64,000 bases of DNA from assembly GCA_947044405.1 (NCBI GenBank), contig CAMRHE010000206.1, forward strand, positions 1,798,001 through 1,862,000, written 5' to 3'. The position numbers and the translations under genes are program-made. Below the pieces are notes generated by a model. That model was not told the origin of the DNA. It saw only the letters and a program-made list of their open reading frames with translations, and did not search any database. This document shows, piece after piece, positions 12,299 to 25,280 of this stretch (within the stretch, counting starts at the first letter, position 1; each line of letters starts with the position of its first letter). Origin of the DNA: Leptodactylus fallax. Its lineage: Eukaryota; Chordata; Amphibia; Anura; Leptodactylidae.

Positions 12299-15028
12299 CT
12301 GAAATAAAGCATATCTGTGAGCATCATGCCTGAGCCTACTGCAGATACCTATATCATGTCCTCCTGAGACTTAATCGTGTACAGCAGAAAATGCCCCATC
12401 AACAGGATAGGTCAAAAGTCTGAAGGTCCAACCGCTGTGGTCCTGTGTACCTTGTATGAAAGGTCGCTTAATTCTATGGATCTGCTAGAGATGGTAGAGC
12501 ATTGTACTTGACTATCTTTGTTAGTCCTATAGAGTGTAATGGCACGGCATTGTCCGTGTGTGACCTGCTTCTCCATTCATGTAGGACCTCCGTTCTCATG
12601 ATCAGTGGGGTCCCAGCAGTCTTTACAACTTCACTGATCAGATAGTTACCGCTATTCTGTGATTGTATTTATTAGAATACCAGTAATAATGTGCATTGCA
12701 TGGCACCCTGAACTAGCACAGTGTACAGAACAGAAAGAAGACTGCTCTGTGTACTGTATAGTGACCAATTCTGCAGCTCAGCAACCAGAAATGGGGGTGC
12801 CATGTGTTGGACCAACCTCAATCTTACATTAATAACCTATCCTATGGGTGGTGCCACATGATGTACCTGGATGTGGCTATAGCCATGTTCAGAACCCAGG
12901 CCACCCAAATAGCGATTAATCTCAGCTATATTTTATTACTGGCCCTGGGGTTTTGCTGTTACTGGGCGACTAGTAATGATATATAGCTGAAATGAATCGG
13001 GGTTTCACTTACTGATAAGTGAAAGTATTAGCGACCCGGGGACTGGAGGACTGGAGGCAGCTATAGCCATGTCCCTAAGGATAGGTGACTAATCCTAGAA
13101 AACCCTTTTAACCCTACTCTCTAAATCTCTGTGTCTGGACTTGGTAAGTGCACTTGTCATTTACAGGTTTCAGCAATACTGTGTCTGTATATTACCGTTA
13201 TAATACGTGCACCCTCCACGATTCTGCTGAACTCAGATCACATAGGGTTCAGCAGAGTTGTGACAAGTCCAAGTGTTGTGGATGAAATGCTAAAATGGGG
13301 CTGTCATCTTAATATTATTATAATTCATTACCGGCTCCATCATCACATGAGTGTGGGGATATTTTCAGAGTAATTTTAGAGGAAAATAAAATTATTTCAT
13401 CGTAGTACGACTTATCCCTGAGGTCTTCAGTTCTCATCATCCAATGTACAGGTTATGATCATAGTGACAGAGCAGATTAAATTGGATTTTTTTTTTTAGC
13501 AGGTCAGATACAGTAATTTTCAGGTCTGAGCGGCCATAATTTATACATAGTGATTACTATTACAATCTGACAGTCAGGCCGTAGGTTTGGCAGTACAGAG
13601 AATATAGATGTGAGCCGACCACAAGTATCTTAGAATATAACCAGAGCTTTCTGATTTGATAAATAGCTCCAAAAATCCCTGATCCCCTTTCAGAATAGAG
13701 AATTTTAAAGGGGTATTCCCAGAATCTGAATGAAGGTCCATTATTCCAATATGTAAAATTAAATCTGCAAATATTTTACCATAATGCCCCCCGCCCCATA
13801 CCTTATAATATCTTGTTTATACGGTGTTGTTACAGGACTCGTCCTCCGCTAGTCCTTTTGTTCACAGGATGAACTTGCGCACTTGTGCACTGCTGTCTCT
13901 GTATACATGTTATCTCTGTATACATGTTCTCCATGTGAAGCAAGTCTGCGGATTGCAGTTTCCTCACTGCATATGTTCGAGAACTATCTACATGATCTTT
14001 GATATTCTTCTTTGAAGTAACACATCTATTGCTGCTGTCACGTGTTCTTTTTGCTTAAATGTATACATCAAAAGCCATACAGATGTAGCGGTTACCAAAC
14101 CAATATTTGTCATGTTAAAGAACATTCATTTTGCGATATCCGTCCAGCACACTTTGCATGGCCGCTTCTCATTCTTTGCTAATATTCCTGTACGGGTGCT
14201 ACATCTATAGCTAGGTCTGTCCCCTGTAGACCTCTATTGTTACATAGAGTTTGGTGCAGTCACTTATAGAACAGCACAGCGTATCGCACTATACTATTCA
14301 GCTAAGTAGACTGAAAGCCTGACATATACCACTGAACAGAAGCCAACATGGATGGGGTATGGTGTCCAAAGGTCCATTTATTGGTTGCATCGACACGGTG
14401 TAAAAGCGCCGCAATGTTGTTTTTTTTTTTAACCATGGCTCGTCCTGTGTACACTAATCCTGCTGCCACCAAGTTATCTGGCAATACACAGGAGAGCACA
14501 TTGAGGGGAAGACTTGGGGCACTTCTGGGAATTTTGCAGGATCAAGTTTTGGTCACGTGGGCCAAGCAGCAGAAGCCCTAAGTGAAGAACGTAGGACCAA
14601 CGGGGGGAATAAGCATCCAAAACCTTATGAGAAGATCACCTAGTAATACATTTGTACAAGCTAGGAAGATACTGGGCTTCTGGGGAAAAAAAAATGTTAG
14701 ATTCGTAGGACAACCCCTTTAATGATAACACTCTGGCTACCTGCCATCACCACTAGGTGGAGATTACTATATACACCGCTCCCACTGAAATAAACTATGC
14801 CTCTATATGCAGTAAACTCCCCCTACAGACAGCTAGAATTATATTGTGTAATTCTATAGCTGTAGAGATCTGGATCTTTGTATCGTGTCTGAACACTGGG
14901 TTACACCAATAACTATATCATATCTTTTGTATCAATTCCTCAGTTTTCAAGGTCTTTGTTGCGTTAAACAGTGAATGGATATTCCCATTGAATGACAACA
15001 AAGTGTCAGTGAATAAAACCCCACATAC
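12299..15028 (-). other. tspan4: tspan4 intron (2.7 kb)
   Basis: The donor is GTATGTGG and the acceptor TTATTTCAG. The intron holds decayed repeat pieces, including a GATAGGTC-type MITE fragment at about 12390-12640 and lone MITE ends near 13708 (TTTAAAGGGGTATTCCC) and 14710-14723. I see no further exon. Confidence 0.65.
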
Positions 15029-15160
15029 CGCTTTCCACCAGGTCCCAGGTGAGTGTAAGCCACAGTTCTCACTGAACTCCAAGCAGCAGGAATCCGGGAC
15101 CCGACTCGTATTATATACCTCAAACCAGTCTGTGTAGTTTGCGACCCCACAACACCGAAA
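15029..15160 (-). CDS. tspan4: tspan4 exon: CCG motif of the large extracellular loop
   Basis: The exon encodes 44 residues starting FRCCGVANYTDWFEV and ending SPGTWWKA. It carries the tetraspanin-defining CCG motif near its start, then the paired cysteines of PDSCC and the single cysteine of ENCG, which together with the next exon give six loop cysteines. Two N-glycosylation sequons are visible, NYT and NTS. The segment closely follows human TSPAN4 and differs clearly from TSPAN9, whose loop as I recall lacks the TWWKA ending. The acceptor is CTCCTGCAG and the donor GTATGT; the exon is in phase 0 at both ends. Confidence 0.97.
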
Positions 15161-16735
15161 CTGCAGGAGCAAAGAGAATGTTATATGCAATATCATGACT
15201 CCATATCTGATATAACACACGGCATAGGGATATCTCCAGGTCTACACTCTCTTTACTCTAACCTATAGTCCTCACAATACCATTAACCATGTCGTAGTCC
15301 CTGACATTTACATGCGGTGTCACTGATATCTTTTATTTGTGTCCTCTTATTACTATTCGTTATCATCTGATATAATATTACCTGCAATTTTATCTATGTA
15401 AATAATAGAATTTTTCATAGTAACTGTTTACTGAGAAGTCTGTTAGACTTTCTTAAGGGGAACCTGTCACATTGAAAGTGCTGGTGGCATGTTATAGAGC
15501 AGGAGGAGCGGAGCAGATTGATGTAAAGTTTTGTGAGGAAAGTTCCAGCATAATGCATGTAAGCCTCTGCTCATTCTGGGCTTGGAGTCCAGTGGGCAGT
15601 CCTACTCGGTCATCGACTGTTTTCCCTGTGTAAGTAAGCATAGAGATGGCTGTCGGTCACTAAGTAGGACCGCCCACTGGACTTCTATGCCAAGAATGAG
15701 CAGGGGCTTAAATGAGTCGATGCAATGGTTCTAATAAAACTATTACATCGGTCTGCTCAGCTCCTCCTGCTCTATAACATACTGCCTGCAGACTGGACTA
15801 CATCTTCTAAGCCAGCAGGACATTCATGTCCCACCATTCCATTATCTCCTCCCATGTGACTTGCTTCTCCACAAGACCTGACACGTCAGTGGTTTTATTC
15901 CCGTTAAAGCTGGTAAAACAATGTACCATTAAATGGCACAAGTCACTCTCCACACTGCAATGACAGTCACATTCCCTGTATCTAAAGCTGTGGACAGTAC
16001 AAGTGGGGACTACTGGCACCTCTACATTGATAAAATATACTGGCTCAAATTTATTAAGCGATGTAAATAGGTTTCTGGTGTAAAAATGGCATAATTTTGG
16101 ACCACAGGTATTTTGTACCAAAAAATGCACCACTTTTTGAGAACTGGTGTGAGTTACATCTGACATTTCCGCCATTTCCAGATCGGTGTAGATTTAATTT
16201 CTGACACACAAGACCTCCCACAATGCACCAGAACTGTACCCTGTTACATTTTTTGGGTTATTATGAGCGGGGGTGACTGATCCATATGTTCAATCCAAGA
16301 AAGATAACCAAATGTCCTAGACTCGTCCATTTTCAAGGGTCACACACAAATCTGTGGGATCAGTGGAAAATGGAGCAAAGGATCTGTATTGTACGGTGGA
16401 GAATCTGACACACTCATGTGAATATAGCCAAACTGTATTGCTCACTCTGACAACACATTGATTTGAAACAGAACATTGTGATACCTAATTTCCCCTGTTG
16501 TGGCGCTGCAAGGTGATGAAACTCTTACTGTCAGGGTACACATTGTGATTGTCAAGGGATCATTTTAACAAATAGGGATTGCCCCCCTTAACTAGACACG
16601 AAGTAAACCAGAACAAGCCAAAAATTAGTATGTGCTTTATATGTGGCGTCGTTTCTATGGTCTGGAATCACGAGGTGCGCGCCTCATCTCTCAGGAGGGT
16701 GGAAGTATGTGGACTACAGGACGTTTTCTACTTAC
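15161..16735 (-). other. tspan4: tspan4 intron (1.6 kb) with MITE copies
   Basis: Donor GTAAGT, acceptor CTCCTGCAG. It contains the palindromic element at 15457-15783 and, at about 16031-16190, a fragment starting with AAATTTATTAAG that belongs to the same class as copies near 44290-44540 and 48840-49190. No exon is evident. Confidence 0.65.
15457..15783. repeat. TTAA-type palindromic MITE
   Basis: Following TTAA at 15453-15456 the element begins GGGGAACCTGTCAC. Its two halves mirror each other over most of the length: TTATAGAGCAGGAGGAGC on the left answers GCTCCTCCTGCTCTATAAC on the right, and the CAGTGGGCAGTCCTACT and AGTAGGACCGCCCACTG segments pair near the centre. The right terminus is degraded. 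The A/GGGRANNCTGTCA start relates it to the elements at 28356, 31710, 37340 and 46984. Confidence 0.65.
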
Positions 16736-16837
16736 ATCAGTTTGGATGATGCTCCATGCATTGGTCAGGCCTATGTTTCCTTCGGTCCCGTACAAGTGGA
16801 GACCCTTCTTCAGATCTTGTTGCGCATACCTATCAAT
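16736..16837 (-). CDS. tspan4: tspan4 exon: first part of the large extracellular loop
   Basis: The exon encodes 34 residues, IDRYAQQDLKKGLHLY, then GTEGNIGLTNAWSIIQTD. This is the amphipathic helix region that precedes the CCG motif; the NAW-II pattern is shared by TSPAN4 and TSPAN9, but IDRYAQ-DLKKGLHLYGT is specifically TSPAN4-like. The acceptor is TGTCTTTTCAG and the donor a consensus GTAAGT, both phase 0. It lies at the 3' edge of the 28.4-kb intron, which shows that this intron separates the third membrane segment from the whole large loop. Confidence 0.96.
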
Positions 16838-18050
16838 CTGAAAAGACACAACACCTTGGTGAACACATGTAATAGAATCTGAAATCAAAGCTAAACCTTT
16901 CTGAGAATGTGATCTGAAGAGATATCCTGGTGTGACTAATCTCCTGGAGTGATGAAATGTTCCAGGAGGCCACGACTAGATCTAAAAGGATAAGTTACAA
17001 TGAGTCTGTCGGGATATTAATGCCAGTTTCACATTAATCGCCGACGTCCATCATGTTATTTTCTTAATGCGTTCATAGGGTTATACAGCGTCTGGGTAAT
17101 AACTTGTAAGTGTATCATCCATATTGGGAAACATGCAGTTTTTTTTTTCAATTTCTTAATGAAACAAACAAAAAAAATTATATATACTGTATATACCCAT
17201 TACCAAAATAGTTTTTAAAGGATCTATTGCACATATATAGTATCAATTGTTGAAATCCGCTCCTTAATATGTTTATTTTTCCAACTGTGTTTTATTAAGA
17301 CTCTACTCTGTATCTGTGCGTGCCATAAAATACCTCCAAATAACACCACCTGCTCTTTGGAGAATTCACTAGTTCTCTGTCCACCTCAGTGTAATGGCCA
17401 TGGTGGACACACACGTGCACTTGTGTCTTTGCAGCTGCCATGCCCTGTGCTCATCACTACAACAGTCAGTTCCCCAGAGTACAAAATACTACCCATGTTT
17501 CTCTGAAAATAAGAGCGGGTCTTATATTTTTTTTTTCTCTGAAAAAAGGGCTAGGGTTTATTTCCGGAGGTCTTAAATAAACTTACTGGCACTCTCTCTC
17601 TCTAAACACTCTGTGTGGCAGTGGCACCTAGGACTCTCTATGTGGGAGGTGCTGTAGTGGAGTGGCTGCGTCTGTGGGAGCGACCATGGGTAGTATCTGA
17701 CGGCTGGTCACATAGATAGCTAGACAAGCCCACAGCATAGTAGCAGCCGGGAGGTGGGACCAAGGAAGCAGCACTTGGAAGGCGGACTCAAGAGGTGGAA
17801 CACTGGCGGGTGAGCGGATTTTGCCCTGCCATGGCAGGAAGTAGTGGGGAACTTGTCCAGCATGGATGGAAGCTATGGTATGCCTATTCTCCGTCTCTGT
17901 GACGTCACGTGACATAACCTAGCGCTGGAGTCGCTGACTGTAACTAGGGCTGTTGCAGTTTTAAGGTCACCCAGCTGCATCATGTGAATGCACCCTAAGG
18001 ATGCACTTTACATAGTGCCACAGTTTGTGACACAACTCCTTTTTGAAGCT

Positions 18051-18271
18051 AAGGCCACACATGGATGAAACACAGAGGAAAAAAAAATATGCTGTAGTTT
18101 ACAGTCTCAGCAAAGTGACTGAGATTTCATTTAATTTCATCCACACACTGGGGAAAAAAACGCTGTAGAAAAGCTGTAGTTTCAAATATTTTTGAAAAAA
18201 CACGACGTATATTTTACATGTGGAAACACCTTTTTTTTTTTTCTTCTGTGTTTCACTATATGTGGCCTTAC
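18051..18271. repeat. Palindromic MITE with GGCCACAYAT termini
   Basis: Left end CTAAGGCCACACATGGATG and right end CACTATATGTGGCCTTAC are near-complements, with GAAACACAGA and TCTGTGTTTC repeating the symmetry inside. The element is about 220 bp and lacks coding content. A different family starts only about 20 bp away at 18293. Confidence 0.55.
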
Positions 18272-18292
18272 ATATTTTTGACAAAGTTTTTT

Positions 18293-18464
18293 ACGCTAGG
18301 TTCACACTAGCGTTTGGGTCCACATGGGTTACCTGCAGAAACCCACGGACCCCATAGACTCAAATGGGGTCCACTGGGTTTCCGCACAGTTTACTCCTTG
18401 CAGGACTTTTCTCTCTGCTAATTTTAAGCAGAATCGACTCCAACGTAGGTGTGAACCTAGCCTT
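18293..18464. repeat. TAGGTTCACACTAGCG-type MITE
   Basis: Starts ACGCTAGGTTCACACTAGCG and ends with the near-complement AGGTGTGAACCTAGCC. The interior carries mirrored CCCCATAGACTCAAATGGGG and the sequence TTGCAGGACTTTTCTCTCTGC. Related copies occur at about 30253-30467, 42697-42978 (nested) and 62755-62887. Superfamily not determined, because no clear target duplication is visible. Confidence 0.6.
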
Positions 18465-20115
18465 ATTATTCAGGTGGATAGTTAGATATCGCGGCTTCTG
18501 CCAGTGACTAAAAGAAGGTTTATTATGTATTTGGAATCATCCTCTAACCTTATAACGTCATCAGGTATTGGGGACCATTCATTAACCATTTACTTTCCTC
18601 CTCCATGTAGGTGAACACTCTCTGATATGTTTTTTACTCCTTTCTTTATGTCTCATGCTTCAGAACAGTTAGATGAGATATTTAAGAAAAGGGACAAACC
18701 TAAATAGTAGACATGAGCAGCGCAGCGAGCGTAATGAATCTGCCTGGCTGATAACACATTCTTATCATCAGGTAGGAAGAACAGGTCTGATGAGAGCAAT
18801 ATTATCCAGAACAAAGGGCGTCCAGAAGACAAAAGCTGCACATGGCAACACGAAGGGAAGCAGATCTGATGGTGATGGAGAATCAATGTGCTTTGTGTGG
18901 AAACAAACAGAACAACCATTTAACCACTCAGCCCTAATCTCCCGTCACATCTGACACTGAACACTCTGCCATTATCAGCGCTTCTAAAGATGAACCTGGC
19001 CTTCACCCAAATACACACTGTACTATATATAGAGCAACAACATCAACAGGCTTTGTTGTGAGGATGCCACGCGGCAAAAAATGTATAGTAAACATGTCAT
19101 ACGTGGTAAGCATAGCTATAGGTAAAGAAGAGTTCATGCGTGAATTAAGGCTCTGTTCACATATTTAGTTTTCTTTATGTCCCGAATGTGAATCCCCAAC
19201 TTTATATTAATATTGTAAAAAAGGATACTGTGCAGTACAATTGTTTTTGTAGAGGTCAACTATATAGGATAGTGACACAGGCTGCGGAATATATAGTGGG
19301 GTAAAAAGGTATATTGACTCTGTAGGAGTCTGTGGACCGGTTTGGTTCTTACGCAACCAACAGTGCATGGCACATGTACCATTTCTGAGTACAGTCTTGT
19401 GCCCAGTGCGCCAAAGATGCGTCATATTAAGATCCATCTACACCAGATGGGTAGATGGATTCTCCCCAATGTTTCCAATGGAGGTTACTATGGTCCATTC
19501 TATATGAATCCAACAGAAAATATTCCATATACCTTTGTATGAGATCTGAGGCATACAGAGGTAGAGTATGGGTCCACTGACTCAATACAAAATGGAGTAT
19601 GTTCATTCCTCTACCCCTACATTGTCGGTACCCCTTCTATTCCTGTTATGCATATTCGTTCCTCCAAAATCTATTTCTCCTAACCCCCACATTAACATGT
19701 ATGCTCAGTTTGGCCGTTCATGCATGTATTGTCAAAGAAGAGATGGAAGTACTTCCCCTGAAAAGAAAAAGATGGTGCATGATCCGGCATGTACAATTCT
19801 TCCTTCCTGTTGTGGGCGTGAAGGGAGGACCCCACTGAATTGGAAGGTGGGTCGAACATTGCAGTGCAGGGTTGCAACTTGTTGCTTGTTGGGTGGAAAA
19901 ATCTGCTGTAAAATCCAAATATGTAGTATCCAGATTTTTCTGCAAATTTCTGGTGCATATTACCTCTCTACATTGAAAGGGATGAAATCCATGCTGAAAG
20001 TTGACATGCTGCAGGACAATTTCCACAATCTTTTAAAATCACTGACATGTATTGCAGTATATTGCTCTGAGGATCTACAGTATGCAAATAGTCACAGAAA
20101 ATCCACAGCAATTCT

Positions 20116-20373
20116 GCTAAGGCCCCATGCAGCGAGCCCCACGAGCATTTTTCACAGAAAGTCTACAGAGTTTTGCTCCTATTATACGTATATGGAAAAT
20201 GCCAGCGTTTCCGTAGGTATAATTGGCATGCTGCCATTTGCAAAAAATGTTTGTGTTTTTGAAATCGCATCATTTCCGCTGCAGATTTTTTTTTTCTGCA
20301 GACAGAATCTCATCCACTTTGCAGGTAGGGTTTTTTGCAGCGGTGTTTCTGCAATGTGGGGCCCCGGCCTAAA
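20116..20373. repeat. CTAAGGCCCCA-type MITE, copy 1
   Basis: The left end reads GCTAAGGCCCCATGCAGCG and the right end TGTGGGGCCCCGGCCTAA, near-complementary. The interior contains CACAGAAAGTCTACAGAG and TAGGTATAATTGGCATGCTG, shared with the copy at 24639-24970. An open frame of 286 codons runs across this element and its flank (19568-20428). I consider that frame a chance product. Confidence 0.6.
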
Positions 20374-20452
20374 GGAAACTATCACTGTACATACTAAAAA
20401 ACAACTTCAAAAAACATATCAGTCTTGATGTCCCCTGCACCAGCGCCCTTAA

Positions 20453-20649
20453 AGGGTATGTGCAGGATTTGGAAACATTGCCGCTTTCCTCTTCAGGAAG
20501 TGACCTCACGTCCGTTCATCACAAGGCATTGCTACAGCTCAGTTCCATTAAAATGAATAAGGCAACTGTAGTATGGCCATGTGACCAACAAATGTGATGT
20601 CACTTCCTAAACAGAAATCAGCCATGTTTTTTAATCCTGCACAACCCCT
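20453..20649. repeat. TTAA-flanked palindromic MITE, about 197 bp
   Basis: Flanked by TTAA at 20449-20452 and 20650-20653. It begins AGGGTATGTGCAGGATT and ends AATCCTGCACAACCCCT, the complement with small changes. GGAAGTGACCTCAC and GTGATGTCACTTCC mirror each other inside. A clean example of the TTAA class in this window. Confidence 0.75.
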
Positions 20650-22149
20650 TTAATTTATGATTTGGCTGCACTTCATTATGCATTAGGCACATACTCCTGA
20701 CACCATTGCTCATAGTCGCAAAACTACTACTAATGTCAATTGGAGCTGAACCTGGCAGAATCCGACTGTTATACAGGGAGTGGAGCTTTCTGCTTCCAGT
20801 CCTGTATTGTGTATAGCCAAATGCGGCCACATACAGCTCATCGGTGCGGGGGCCAGCTGTTGGCCTACCACCGATCAAGTAATTATAACCAATCCTAAGG
20901 ATAGGCCATAAAAATCTTAATCCTGGAAACCCCTTTAAAGTAATCTCACATATTAGATTACTGTCGGGCAAACCCACTGATTTTGGTAGGACTGTCCTTT
21001 GTAGGCAGTTGTTGGGGTGATAAAGGTGAGGTAGCGGGTTACGCCCCATTCCCAAATCAAAATATACAGAGTGCTTGGCCAGGCCTAACGTGTCTGGGTA
21101 TGGGGTTGGGGTTGGGAAGCATAGTAGTCTGTCTACCGGTATTCAGCCAGCAGCTATCTCACCATTTCGTATTACACTTATGGCCCTCGATATCAAGTAA
21201 GGAGTTATTGGGGGGGGGGTTTCTGGTTCTGCTTCATGCATTTCTTATGTCATAAGTTAAGTTCAGGACAATATAGAAGTTCAGGACAAGTCCTAGGCTG
21301 CTTTTATGTGTTAAGCTGCAATTGAAAGCCCTGCTTCACCTTCCATTTCCCACACACATAAGGGTTTTTGCTTGGCATTCAGCGCAGCTATTTAGTCCTA
21401 TCAATTGTATGCATAGGTGAACATGCCCCAGGCTGTCACGGTAAGCTGGAGGGCCCGTCAAAAACAAACAGCTGCTGAGCATTACACACAATAGACTAAG
21501 CTCAGCTCAACAGGCCGGTGAACCTAGAGGCAAGGGATTGCTGTCATAAACAACACACACTTCAAATCTGACTAAGCACTAAACACACATCCAAGACCCC
21601 GCGGCACCGACCCTTATGATTTTATATAGAGACGTAAGGAGAACACTTCATGCACAGCGTGGGAAAACAGTGGGTTTTATGTGAAGGCATTCTTGCATTT
21701 TAACACACAGTTCATTTTCATAGACGAAGGACATTCCCACAGTGTTAGTGGTGTATAAACTTGGTTTAGGTACAACAGAAGTGGGCCCGAGACGATCATA
21801 AGGTGCAGGCTAAGTAGTGGTATAACTCCACAAGGTTAGCCTTTTCCACAGACAATGCTGTGTTAGTAAACTAAGATTTGGTAACCACCCCTAAGAAATG
21901 TAGCCAATGTTCCATAAAAGGGAGCAGCAGGGGACATTAAATGACCTTCACTCCCAGAACAGATCACCAGTAGGAGGAGGGTCCCTGTATATTCCATAGG
22001 TCACCTCTATGCTATTCTTACCAAATATTAGGAATACTGAGAAAGTAGACTAATATATCGGAATATTAAAGTAACAAAAATATCTAAAGCTGTAGTTATC
22101 TAGAAGGATTCTCAACCTTTCATAATTAAAATAAAAAAGTGGAGCTTAT

Positions 22150-22810
22150 TCCCTGCAATGGCGCCTGTCAAGGGGTGGGATACAAATGGACAGTCAGTTC
22201 TTGAAGTTGACAGGAAAATTGGGCAAACATAATGATTGATGAAAAACAAATTTTGATGGCGAGAGGAGTGGTCAAAACATGTCCAAAAAAGAGCATACCA
22301 AGGGTACTACCACCAAACTGGTAAACCGGTGACAGGGTCGCGGGTACCCAAGGCTCATTGATGCATGTGGAAAATCTAGCTCATCTGGTTTAATCAAACA
22401 GAAGAACTAGTGTATCAGACTACCCATGCCGACCCCCGTCCACCACTGAAACCACCTGTAATGGGAACTTGAATTTCTGAACTGGACACCAGAGCAATGG
22501 AAGAAAATGGCCTGATGAATCACGTAGATGGCCAGATGTATTTTCATTTCTTACCAAGGGAAAAGAATACCAGGATTAACTATGAGAAGAACTGGCAAAG
22601 GTTTTCAGATACTCTGGAAAATGTACTGCCTAATTTGGTCTTACATTTATGTAGATATTACCTTGACACATACTATCGACTGTCTGTTGTAGAACAAGTT
22701 CACCTCTTTAATGCACCCCTGCCTCCACGTTTCCCAGATTTCAATCCGGTTCAGCATTTATGGTAAAGTATGTACTCGAAAATAAGTCTGATCCATGGAA
22801 GCGCCGCCAT
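22150..22810 (+). pseudogene. Decayed Tc1-like transposase relic
   Basis: Several stretches match, from memory, a widespread vertebrate Tc1-like element: CCTGTCAAGGGGTGGGATA at its left, GGTGACAGGGTCGCGGG and CAAGGCTCATTGATGCATG in the first third, CCATGCCGACCCCCGTCCACC in the middle, GATGAATCACGTAGATGGCC at the position of the first catalytic motif, and a translated PDFNPVQHLW at 22734-22763, the decayed form of the catalytic [11 protein letters not shown] box in which the glutamate is now glutamine. The frame is broken by stops and length changes, and the central catalytic region is reduced. Terminal repeats were not located. The limits are approximate. Confidence 0.7.
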
Positions 22811-23152
22811 TTTTGTCTGATAGTAGGTAGTCTATGGACAGTCTTTCCAGGAAGGAACATTCCCATAGAGAGCATTCGTCCTTCACCTGGTATCATTAAA
22901 CAAGTATGGTGTCGCCAATTTGAACAACCCCAGTCTACATGGAGTAAAATGTGTATGACTGCATCACAGGAGCGACCATTCACATGTATGGCCAGCTGGT
23001 TATGGCAGCTACAATGACAGAATAATACTCATATTCTACACATTCATCTCATGGCTAATTCAGAGTCATTATAAGAAGGAATGATGGTAAATTATTATCA
23101 GATTATTTGTGAGATTAATAAAACATATGTTTTCCCTGTGTGGCAAGATTTT

Positions 23153-23283
23153 TATGCTGGCCATACACATGGGATCAAAGTCAGCCATAATGGCATAGTT
23201 TGCAAAGACAATTTTTTTTATAAGAATTTTATCCGAAATGTCCATTTTGACTGCTTTTTATCTTTTGTGTATGGCCGCCTTTA
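23153..23283. repeat. Small MITE with GCTGGCCATACACAT ends
   Basis: The left end TGCTGGCCATACACATGGG is answered at the right by TTTTGTGTATGGCCGCC. The AAAGTCAG piece near the left and CTGCTTTTT near the right continue the symmetry loosely. Related ends appear near 45570 and 53345. About 130 bp, no coding content. Confidence 0.45.
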
Positions 23284-24638
23284 AAATGTCTTTGAAAAAC
23301 TGAACTTGGTGAACATGTAGCTGCTTTCTACCTATCCCACAACACCAGTCCTATATAATGACATGCAAAAGGATGAGAGGAGCATAAACTCTCTAAATAT
23401 AGCCCTCCTGATCTACTTTACCAGTCAGTCCACACTGTCTCAGCGATGAGGAATGTATATACATAAACCGTATACAGAAAGCCGCTTCACATGACGGCCA
23501 ATGGCTCCCTCTGCAAATATTAATCTTCATCCTGTATTACTATTTTCTATAACAACAAAGCTTACATTTAAGGAGTCATAGGGCCATTCTGCAGAGGGCA
23601 CCTTGCACGTGTGACTTGTATAAAAGCAACCGCACCGAGCGCTGCTCATTGAGAGAAGGCCCATGTAGAAGGCACTTTTAGTGCGTGATGATGGTGATCC
23701 AAGCTGAAGGGCAGTCAATTATTCATGGAGGTCATTTCTAAGGCAGCTCTGACAGACAAATGCATACTTCCTGCATATCGCCTGCCGCTGCTGTATAATA
23801 CGCCATGTTCTACCTTAAGCCTCCCTGGGGTTCTCATCATGTTATATCTTTAGATATATTACTAAAAAGATCTATTTATCAGAGTAACCTAATTTCTATG
23901 TGGTGTGTGCATAGTCCGTGTGCTAGCCATGTTTTTCACGCCTAGCACACAAACTCATTATATTGTAATGGCCCCATACACATGCCCTGGTGATATCAGG
24001 GGCTTGTGAATGAGCCGGAGGAAAAACTCAGGACAAGTCCCATATCTGTCAATTTTGCTGCCCAGGCTCACTGAAGGATATTAATCCAACCTAATCAACC
24101 TGGGACTTGGCACATGCACAGGGTTGTGTGTATGTAGCCTAGTAATCTTAATGGAGTCTGCCATAAGCATAGTGGCAACAATTATTCACACCCAAGAAGT
24201 CGTAAGAGTCCAGGGAAAGTACAGCACTATATGATAGGACACGGCTTTATGGAATGTCTGAAATGCTGTGTTAAGTCTGTGTTCACATTTGTGCAGTTAT
24301 TTCTGCAAAATAACAGTACATTACTATAAAGCTAAAGCCCCATGTTACATAAATGCTGCTTTTATTTCTTGCAGATGTTGCAACAAAAAATTTGCAATGA
24401 AATCTTTTCCGCAACACGGAGCCTTAGCCCAAAACAGTTTCTAAAACATGCAGATTTTTCATGCGGTATTCTCTCAGGTCACAATCAGGATAACATGGCT
24501 CATTGCCCACTAGAACCATCCTGTGTAAATAAAAGCTTAACCGTACAATATCAGATTCACTCAGGGCAGTTTTTGTAAGATTTTATTTTTAGCAATGCAA
24601 AACAAGAAGTACAAGTCTCTCACTTTTCCCTGCTTTAG

Positions 24639-24970
24639 GCTAAGGCCCCACGTAGCGATCCGCAGCCATAAAGCACTGCGGAAAAGACTGTGGCGGAAAC
24701 TCATTGCGTTTTTTCTCACAGTGTTTTTCACAGAAAGTCCACAGAGTTTTCCTCTGTGGACTTTCTGTCCCTATTATACCTATACAGAAAACGACAGTAT
24801 TTCAGTAGGTATAATTGACATTCTACGATTTACAAAAATGCAATTGTTTTTGAAATTGCAGAATTTCACTGTTTATATTTTTCTGCAATGTGTGGATGGG
24901 ATTAGCCAGGGATTTGCAGGTACTGTAAAGCTCCACAGTTTTTGCAGTGGCAATTCCGCCCCGGCCTTAA
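24639..24970. repeat. CTAAGGCCCCA-type MITE, copy 2
   Basis: Left end GCTAAGGCCCCACGTAGCG and right end GCCCCGGCCTTAA define it. It has an internal perfect-looking hairpin, AAAGTCCACAGAG against CTCTGTGGACTTT, and TAGGTATAATTGACATTC shared with copy 1. A shortened relative with GCTAAAGCCCCATG lies just upstream at about 24330-24435. Confidence 0.6.
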
Positions 24971-25280
24971 AAGGTTTTTTGGACTAAAATACTGATGGTC
25001 AACCCTAGGTTAGGTCATCAATGTCAGACGGAGACCTTTACCATCAGTTGTATGGAGGAAACTGTAGTGTTCACACTTAGGGGCTGTGGTTGGTATTGGC
25101 CCTCAGCTCTATTCACTTGCATAGGACTGCGCTGCAGCTGTACCATGTGTCCGATGAAGCACAGCAGTGTTAAAAGAGCTGCCTGACTTACAGAATAGCA
25201 GAGTGCAGGAGCTGGGGTTATTCGTCTTTCCCATTCATCTTCCTCCTCTCTCCTCAGACTAATATGTAAAAAGTAAGTAA

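Noticed and set aside
17481..17580. CTGAAAATAAGAGCGGGTC segment as a separate gene-related feature
   Set aside because: It resembles a dispersed repeat with AAAATAAGACC-type ends seen in many vertebrates; borders could not be set, so it was left out of the list.
19568..20428. Longest + strand open frame without similarity (286 codons)
   Set aside because: It runs across a CTAAGGCCCCA-type MITE and its flank, has no recognisable domain, is low in sequence conservation signals and is overlapped by antisense frames of similar length.
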